Source: Polyodon spathula (Eukaryota > Chordata > Actinopteri > Acipenseriformes > Polyodontidae). From it: a stretch of 64,000 nucleotides of DNA. Numbering within the stretch: the stretch's first letter is position 1; each line of letters begins with the position of its first letter. Location: positions 38,220,045 through 38,284,044 of the forward strand of contig NC_054548.1 in NCBI RefSeq assembly GCF_017654505.1, in the 5' to 3' direction. The notes beneath the pieces were generated by a model. It ran no database searches. It saw nothing but the letters and a program-made list of their open reading frames with translations, and was not told the origin of the DNA. Both the position numbers and the translations under genes were made by a program. Below, one piece after another: positions 1 through 64,000 of the stretch.

Positions 1-68
1 TGCTACCCCATTATAACGCAATCAATTATAGTACAGAATCGATTATAACACAGGTCTCTCATTTCCCT

Positions 69-828
<760 letters not shown>

Positions 829-885
829 ATATTAATTTGGCCATGGTAAATCATTTCAGGAAGAAAAAAGGGAAGAAAAAATATC

Positions 886-888
<3 letters not shown>

Positions 889-949
<61 letters not shown>
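889..949. repeat. (AT)n microsatellite
   Basis: Uninterrupted AT dinucleotides, about 30 units. Confidence 0.97.
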
Positions 950-953
<4 letters not shown>

Positions 954-2280
954 AGACTATACTGACTGTAAATGCTGTGGTATTTTCTTTGTAAATCTCT
1001 TGTAGATATATTTCCCTATAGAACCCCACATTTTAATACAGATCTCATTTTGCTTAAAGGTAGGTTTACATTAGCTTTAATACTGCAGGAAACAGTTAGG
1101 GTTTTTTAAGAACCCAGGAAATTGTGTTATGACTATATTCTTTGTTCTGATAATCTATATTTACCTTTAGCTTTTAACATGTGCACCTGGAGACATGAAG
1201 AGAACAAGTTTTTTTCCCCACAAGATACGCAGGATTGATTTTGATGTTGAACTTGTTTCCAACCATCCCTGCAGGCAAATTAGCTTTGTGCAAGCTGTTT
1301 CTAAACATCCAAAGGGAAAACTAGACTATGGTTTAATCTTTATTGTTCAAAGCAATATCTTAGGCTAATTTCTTTCAGCTTTTTTCTGACAAGTTTCTCG
1401 CTGTGCTATTGTAAATCTTGTCTAGTTGTCTAGTTAAGTAGTTTTGCTGTTTCATGTTTAACTTTTTACAATATAATTCAAAGTTGATTAAAAAACATCA
1501 GTCACTTCAGATTGCTGTAGGGCTTTCCATAATCATTCCTGAAAACTTCAAAAAGAACTCCACATTTCTATTATAGCGTATCTTCTTATTTTCAGCAGTA
1601 ATTCTTATACAGTACGACACAAATCTTGTGTATAATGCACATAACTGAGATGCCTTGGGTTGCACAGTTATACATGTATAATACCTCATGTACAACATAC
1701 ACTACCCTATCAAAAACAACTCTGAGCATTCTAGTATACTGTGCACCTGAAACACCCAGAAATGATCCCAATATTTATAAAATGATGAATGTTACATTTT
1801 AACAAACAGTGATTGGCATTTAGTACTGATGCCTGTGTTATTTATATTGTAATTTATAAAAGCTGCATCTAATTGTCATTTTGGCCAGTGCAAGACTGTA
1901 CTGTTTAGTTCTGTTTCAATACAGTCTTAAAAGTTAATTATTACCTTTTATTACCTTTCCAGAAACATTAGCAAGAATAATTAAATATATACTTTCAGTG
2001 ACTTATAACGAAGAAGAACGAATGTGTAATACCTATTAGTGGATATTGCAGTTTTGAATAGAATTGTCTTTCTTAGACCTCAAACAGCTGATGCTTATTC
2101 CTCCAGAACAATTTGCACACCCTGCAGTGTCGTCATGCCAAAGTGCCATCCTGGATTTCCATGTTAACCTTCATTCTATTTTGTCAAACTCCTGTATTTT
2201 ATAAGAGCACCAATAAGACGTTAAACAATGCCTTTTCCACCATTAAAATATTAATATTATTTCATCCTTGCAAAAGAATG

Positions 2281-2281
<1 letters not shown>

Positions 2282-2364
<83 letters not shown>
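2282..2364. repeat. (TA)n microsatellite
   Basis: Uninterrupted TA dinucleotides, about 41 units, just downstream of the candidate polyadenylation site. Confidence 0.97.
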
Positions 2365-2367
<3 letters not shown>

Positions 2368-2420
2368 TTTGCAGAAACAAACACTTGAAAATAGGCCCAT
2401 TTCTCATTTTTCAAAAATAT

Positions 2421-2426
2421 TTTATT
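2421..2426 (-). terminator. Candidate distal polyadenylation signal of robo2
   Basis: AATAAA on the minus strand, about 4.9 kb after the stop. A T/G-rich downstream element lies some 40 bp further. It was chosen because the sequence beyond it turns into a long AT tract. It is one of several possible hexamers. Confidence 0.35.
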
Positions 2427-3299
2427 TGTTGCTAGTGATCCAGGTACAAGGAGAATGGAGTTATTGTACAGAACATGAGAGCTAAATTTGTAAAAGTTTT
2501 CTTAGACAAACACATGCAAGTGAGTACAGAAGCTTGTTTACAGAAAGAACAAACTTGAAAGACTGCAACACAGCTATAGGATGCTTCCATCCTTTTCCAG
2601 TACTTTACAGAGAACACATTTTCTTTTTTTTTTTCTTTTAGCAAAAGTCAACACACAGAATGACTACAAAGAACCAACATTACTGTATGAAATAAACAAA
2701 TGAGAGAGAAAGCCATAGAACTATTATCCTTACAAGCAGAACACTTTCCTATTGTTTTGTCAGGCAAAGTATTTGGGGTTAGGGGGCAGTTCTAAAGTTC
2801 ATATAAAATATATGTTCAAAAACAAAAGAAAGCTAATGGTTAAAATTCAGTACACAATGTGAAGCTCCTTTGAGGCTCTTGATGCTACAGAATGTTTTTT
2901 CAAGTGAACAGAAGAAATGCTCAAACTCCTTCAGTAAACTGCTAACATCCCTCTGACATCTTCTTGTTTCTCAGTTGGCTAACCCAGTTTACATTACACA
3001 AATGTATATTTAACATCTATCATTTATCACAGTATAACATTTAATAAATACAAAACAAACAATGCTGTGATTTCAAAAACAAACAAACAAAAAAAACATT
3101 TTGTAACAAGGGTGCCACAGATATTTGTTCAATTCATCTGACTTTGTCTCCCACAATATTTGCTTTGTCTCCACTTTGTGAATCTGAATTTAAAAGACAC
3201 AGCTAGTGAATCCAAGACCGTTATAAAATAAAAATAGAAGCAGCATTTGACTGCTAAAATAACCTGAGATACCTGGTGCATCTCATCTCTTTAATTAAC

Positions 3300-3300
<1 letters not shown>

Positions 3301-3376
<76 letters not shown>
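3301..3376. repeat. (TG)n(TA)n compound microsatellite
   Basis: Eight TG units run directly into about 30 TA units, then a T run. It lies in the presumed 3'UTR. Confidence 0.97.
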
Positions 3377-3379
<3 letters not shown>

Positions 3380-5044
3380 TTTTCCAACAGAAGGTTTGCA
3401 CATTATGTTCAAGTGCTTTTGTCATATTTCACTTCTATAGACATGCATTTAAACTTGTGTTTGTTTTAAATAATTCTGTGGTAATAAAATAAGTAATTGA
3501 CAGAAACAATCATAAAATGGATAGCTAAGTGCTTTGATGCATTCACTTTAACTTGGCTTCAATGTCTTGCGTTATTGTTCATAATCACTACCGCCATAGT
3601 AATGTCTAAATAAATATGTATGCATAAAATGCGCACACATATTTTTATAGAAGCCCAATAGGCTACCAGGGTCATTTTAAGTAAAATATTGTCTTTTCTT
3701 TGTAGTATAGACTTAATACCTAGCTAATCAAATAACTAAGGATTTTGGTGGGATGACCTGAAATACATTGAAATCCATAAATATTGCTAAATTCATATGA
3801 AGGGCACGACAATTGGGAACCTAATCAAAGCATCAATAGCAGTACATACTGTATTTTTCAAAGAGACATATCCAGCCAAACTGAGCTTTTGATCTAAACA
3901 TTCATATTTTACCCAAGCATGTCCTGGTTACTGGGCCTGGGAATTATATGGTTTTGATTTGAATTGTCTTATGCCCATAATTAGAAACACTTAAGTGCCA
4001 ATACTCACTTGTGTGCCAAATTGGTGATTGCTGATATTGAGAAAGCACTAACCCTCAATGTTTCTGAATTAAGCCGTTAGTATTCTAAGACAGATTGGCT
4101 TCTTGTTAAGAAAAAAGGTAAATACACAACCGACATGAAAAGCGTGCGACCTGGAAACAGTAGTGCAACCCCAGTGTGATAAAAACAGATGAGCCTTGCC
4201 TTGTGATGGCATGAATACAATGTTACACAATTGATCACTTACACAGTCCAATGTATAGTAGAAGCAGGCAGGTAAACATACTAGAACTAGGTCAAAACCT
4301 AATACTGACACCATTTTATTTGGACTTCCCAGTTATATTCTTTTCAGAGCTGATTTGTACTGTCACACTGAGCAGATGGTGTTTCACTAAGAGCAGCCTA
4401 ACCTCCATACTCTTTGAATTACTAATGCAGCACGTCTCCTGTTCCCAACCCTTTTCAGTGCAAGACTATAGGGTGTGGTGGGCTTCATTAAATAATAGTA
4501 CCAATCAATTGCTATTACGTGCTTTACTTTTAGACACAGGAACAGTTTTTTAGACAAATACAGCGTGTACAATTACTACTATGCACTCAAAATACTCCAG
4601 TGAAATTACAGTTGAGGCACCCAGTTTTGAAACAATGCACTTTATGCTCACATATATTTCAAAGGACATACATAAACACCTTTTCTTTTAAACAAGGCCA
4701 TGTAATTAGCTTTCCACAATGTTAAAAATGTTATTTTGCCAAGTTTAGCATACTGTGTATAATTTATTAAATATTACAAAACATGCAAACAATCTGAGCA
4801 AAGGGTAAACAGTCATTTAGGTTTTATAAACCTGTCTACATATTCTATTGTGTGTGTAAAGGAACAATCAATAGACATTAATGGTTTTTTTTTGTTTGTT
4901 TTTTTTTCCAGCTAAATACATTTCCACAAAATTACACTATGTTAAAGATGCACCATGTTTTTGTTTTTTTAAGGACAAAATATCTACAGCAGTTTTTGTA
5001 AAAGTCTAAATATTTTAATGTATTTACTTAAAACCAAATGTGTG

Positions 5045-5045
5045 T

Positions 5046-5129
<84 letters not shown>
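5045..5129. repeat. (GA)n microsatellite
   Basis: About 40 GA units. On the transcript strand this is a (CU)n tract in the presumed 3'UTR. Confidence 0.97.
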
Positions 5130-5133
<4 letters not shown>

Positions 5134-6739
5134 TATAACAGTAGCACCAGAAATTTAAAATCAAGACATAATATCTGAGCTTGAAACTGATCTGTTACAC
5201 TATTAGAAATGGTCATGCATCTTTCATTTAAGCCACAAGGCTAATTGATACAATTTATTTGTAATTTGTACCTTTTCCTAAGACAGCCATGGGAACATAA
5301 AGCTAGTGGCAAAACATTTCATTATTCTGGGCTTGTACCTTATCAGATTTTTTGTTCATAGCATCAGTTCCAATTTTAATTTGTAAAGTGAATGGTGATT
5401 CTACTGCTGCAGCTGCAATCTTCAAACAGTCTAGTTTATTTTATTACTTTAGAGCAGCATTTGAGACAGTGAATCTCACTTTATTATGACAAGTTGAGGG
5501 ACACATGCCAAAAGGATGTAACAACTGGGTAGATATCAGGAGTGACAATGCACAGTGCCAGATAGGGAAAATAGGTATATTTAAACATTGTGTTATGCCC
5601 TTTTGGATTACTGTCCTTGAAATGTACTTTAGATCTTCAATTTATTTTTTAATAGGGGGTTTTGTGGATTACAAGGCACAAGCCACAGGCAGTTCTAATT
5701 GTAACAACCTCTGTTTAAACCAACTCTAGTGAAACACCTTTTTGGTACCATTTTTCCAGCTTTTTTATCTCTCCAAGTCCAAGACTACTCTAAGTAGTGA
5801 ACCAGATTTATCTGTTACCATCACATGTCTGTCACAAGCCTACTTAATCCTAGAAAGGCCAGCCCCATTAAATACAGTAGCCTTTCTAGTGTTGAAGACG
5901 ATTCAGCTCTTTCCAAAAGAAACCTCCTTTTTTTTAGTTTACAGTAAACTCCCTTCAAATTCAGTCTGGTTTTCTTCATGTCACAAGGAGGTACGGTTTT
6001 GTGCTTATCACCAAATAAATTGCAGTGCAAAACATTAAACATATAATAAAAATGTTATACAATAAAACAATTACTTTATGGCACCACAGCCTATTAATTC
6101 ACATATCGTACAAATGACCAATAAAAACTGACAATATCATATGAAAAAAAAGCTAAAAAGTGATTTTGCATAGCAATGCAACAACAAAAGATTATTTACA
6201 AAAACAAAGTCCCTTTGTCTTGGAGGGTGTTCTTTTTTCTTTCTCATTTGTCTTTAAATACATTTCTTTTCTTTCTTTCTCCTGACAAGAAATAGTTAAG
6301 GTGGGAGGTGTGTTTCAGAGGACAAAAACATAAGCGTAACTGTGGGATATGTGTGTCTGTGTGTCTTTACATCACATTTACAGTTTCTTTTTTTTTCTAA
6401 TAGTACATAAATAAGGTACATGTTCATTGCACCAATGGGTGTCATCACTTCGGTGGACCTGGTGGAGTCAGAAGCAGCTACCGATGCATCCTTTTCAATT
6501 TACTCTACAAGAAGTGCAAAAAACAGAAGCAGTTAGTACAAAAAGTGCACCAAATTTCCAAGTCACATATACCGATCTCACATACAGTTTAATACGTGGA
6601 TGCCTCAACAGTTGCAAACAATACATGAATTACTGGAAAAGCAAGAGTTTACTCTAGTCACACTATTCCATATCAACAACAGTCACAATCCAAGATGTAA
6701 TTAGGAAAGACTTTGTATGGAAATACATTATACTGCAAG

Positions 6740-6761
6740 AAAAAAAAAAAAAAAAAAAAAA
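6740..6761. repeat. A homopolymer, 22 bp
   Basis: Run of A on the plus strand (U on the transcript). No mobile-element body is evident next to it. Confidence 0.9.
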
Positions 6762-7363
6762 CATGAGTGCAATCACCTTTGGAATACATCAGACCAATCT
6801 GATCTTTACCAGGAATTACAGTTTCTGACAATATAACAGTCACTGAGTGAATGTAATAAATTGGTGTGTGGGTAGTATCTGGGCCATCGGGTTCACTGAT
6901 TTAAGTGCTGTAGATATGTTTGTCTTGAAGTGCACAAACTATGTATTATTATTATTAATTCTAATGGGTTCCCATGAGAAGATGTTCTAAGACTCTCTCT
7001 TGCAATGCAGCTTAAATAAAAATGAAATATGTTTTTAAGACAGCAACCACACACACAGTCGGGTCACAAAAGGACCTTCTACTAGTACCCCAGGCTACCA
7101 GTTAATTCCAGCGCAGTATGCGTAATCGCTGAACCAGAAAATGGCATATGCTGAAGACTGTTCTGTCTTGTAGAGAATGAAAGGGATTCTCCTAGTTTTC
7201 AATTAGCTGTCCTTTTTATCTGTCCATTGATGCATGTGTTTTGAATTAATTACATTTTCACAGAAATAAGACATTAATTGTAATTTGACAGAGGGAAAAG
7301 CTACTGGAAACAGAGGGAGGCACCTGTATAGGGAGGGAGACGAGCAAGCCCAGCCTCTTATTG

Positions 7364-62287
<54,924 letters not shown>

Positions 62288-63077
62288 CTGCATACATGAT
62301 ACAAGTTAACAGTTAAGACAGGTAAAAATACACACACACCAGGGTGTTACTAGGGCACTGAACGGGGTTGTCAACAATTAATCAGCATACCCATTGGGTT
62401 AGTGTTGGATTAGAGATGGTCAACCAATATATGTGTTGAATATAATGTGCAAAATGTCCAAAACTGGGTTTGGAGTATTATTAACTAGTGTAATATTGTG
62501 GGCTGTAGTGGGTCATTAATGTTGAAAACTATTAGTAAGGATTGAGTGCCAAGCAGAAAATTCAAACCAAGCCACTGACACATTCTGTACACACTGTCAC
62601 TATAAGAACAGCGATACACATTGTAAGTACTTGCATCAATGGATAAGTGGTTCTTGATTTATGTAAAACTGTGACATAAGTATGTGTGTCTTATATACCT
62701 CATGATGGAATAATAATACAATGCTAATGTATACAGTAATTTAGAAACAAATTTGATACAAGGAACTTCATCTTTTTGTAACAATCCAACTAGAACCATT
62801 TTTGATGGGAGTATCGTTGGTTATACCTTGATCTTGAAATCAAGTTTGTGAAAATGATAGCCCACTGACTATATTAAGTAGTTATTGCCAACTGAAATAT
62901 GACAGATAAATTATGAAAGTTAACTGCTGCAACAGTATGTGAAGGTAAATCCTGAGTGTATTTAAATATCCACACAGCAGGAACCTGTAATACTGAGAAA
63001 CATCCTACGTTGTTATTTTTAGCTTACTATTATTATTTTTTTTTCATTTTGCATACACATATCATATGTACAATGTA

Positions 63078-63079
<2 letters not shown>

Positions 63080-63144
<65 letters not shown>
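63080..63144. repeat. (TA)n microsatellite
   Basis: Uninterrupted TA dinucleotides, about 32 units. Confidence 0.97.
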
Positions 63145-63147
<3 letters not shown>

Positions 63148-63450
63148 GCACAGATGGGCGAGAGAGAAAATATAGTCCAGGAGGGGTTCCGAAAGACTAC
63201 ATTTCCCAGAATGCCACAAGGGAGCCAGGATGGGATTCACTGGGCTCCAAATGATAGTGGATATCACCTGCCTGCAATTAGCAATTAACAGGCAGGTATT
63301 TAATCAGCAAAATTGTTTGTTCTGGGCAGTTTCCAGTGTGTGTGAAGCCAGGCTGTCACGAAGAAGAAACATCTGTTTAAAAAGTAGAGTGAAGACCTTT
63401 TGGATATATATAAATAGAAGCCAGTAAAACCATCCAACAGCAGCCTCTGC
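63145..63450. repeat. Unclassified repeat-like stretch beside a TA tract
   Basis: Contains ACTACATTTCCCAGAATGCC, a sequence type common in vertebrate repeats and promoters, and is less AT-rich than its surroundings. No copy was found elsewhere in the window, so the class and borders are open. Confidence 0.3.
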
Positions 63451-64000
63451 AAAATATTTCATACCCTTCTTTCCTCCAAAAATCTAAGTTTGGGAGGAGT
63501 GTTTAATTACAACTGAAAAAAAAACACATTCCTTTTTATGATTACTGATCGCCCTAGGAAATTGCTGACACAAAATTAATGCAAATAAATAATTAATAAT
63601 TATATGTCATATCTGTAACTTTTGTCATTTAGGAATATGAGCAGCAATGTAGGTCACAGTCATTCTAGAATATAAATGTCAGAGAAAGACTGTTTGCCGA
63701 CTTCTGGTTTACTCTAGTAAACTGTGGGACAAAGTGACAGGCTCCCTGGTGGCACACAACCTTCTGTCAAATGCAATGCACTGTAAGATATCACAGACTG
63801 CACTGTTACAGAACAGACGGACAAGCTGCATACAAGAGCATCCAATAGGGAAAAAAGGAGGATTGATTACATTGCTGCAGGTCTCTACATACAGAAAGCC
63901 CTTGTTTTCAGAAAAAAAAAAGGTTTTGACAAAATGTTTTTTATTTCAAATACTGCATTTTGAATAGCCTTTATGTGCACATGAAGGTTTAATACACTGA

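Larger units (their letters stand above)
2400..7363 (-). other. robo2: Probable robo2 3' untranslated region
   Basis: No open frame with family similarity was seen between the stop codon and about 2400. The stretch includes dinucleotide tracts at 2282-2364 (just past the end), 3301-3376 and 5045-5129, and an A run at 6740-6761. A minus-strand AATAAA at 2421-2426, followed by a T/G-rich stretch near 2370-2385, is a plausible distal polyadenylation site. Several other AATAAA hexamers (for example at 5642-5647) could give shorter ends. The extent is inferred. RNA reads would be decisive. Confidence 0.45.
62288..64000 (-). other. Partial robo2 intron upstream of exon A
   Basis: Contains a TA tract and, next to it, an unclassified repeat-like stretch. 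The preceding exon must lie beyond 64000. Confidence 0.75.

Overview
The window is vertebrate genomic DNA. It is AT-rich and full of short tandem repeats and decayed transposons, with one split gene. That gene, on the minus strand, is the 3' half of a roundabout axon-guidance receptor. The C-terminal peptide (PYSKPSFPSPGGHSSSG, ending in GEL), the LPPPPDPPP block and the [20 protein letters not shown] segment match ROBO2 rather than ROBO1, as I recall the human proteins. I found fifteen coding exons between 62287 and 7364. All have GT/AG borders and their phases join without a break, giving about 928 residues if the cassette exon is kept. They cover FNIII 2, FNIII 3, the membrane segment and the whole cytoplasmic tail. 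The signal peptide, Ig domains and FNIII 1 lie beyond the right edge.

The repeats (tRNA-type SINE, L2 LINE, piggyBac-like, Tc1 and Tigger elements, Gypsy-like solo LTRs) suggest a ray-finned fish. I favour an early branch such as sturgeon or paddlefish, but this rests on recalled repeat families and was not searched.

Layout: 1-2400 is downstream flank with a decayed LTR and microsatellites. 2400-7363 is a probable 3'UTR. 7364-14869 holds the last four exons, including a 183-bp cassette exon, with a 700-bp solo LTR and a piggyBac-like element between them. 21307-26049 holds three exons for the proline-rich tail. 26050-37518 is a large intron with a Tc1 element split by a solo LTR, a perfect hairpin and a Tigger remnant. 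37519-38456 holds the CC1 exons. 38457-47368 is an intron with a five-layer transposon nest. 47369-47411 is a 43-bp exon. 53911-62287 holds the membrane and FNIII exons.

The strongest observations are these: the nest, whose edge lies 72 bp from the 5' splice site of the 43-bp exon; the phase-neutral cassette exon; an apparent stop-codon loss that extends the receptor C terminus by 14 residues; a Tc1 element split by an LTR with a 5-bp target duplication; and a 21-bp perfect hairpin. I found no rRNA, tRNA gene or CRISPR array, and no second host gene. I did not find a convincing wholly novel system.
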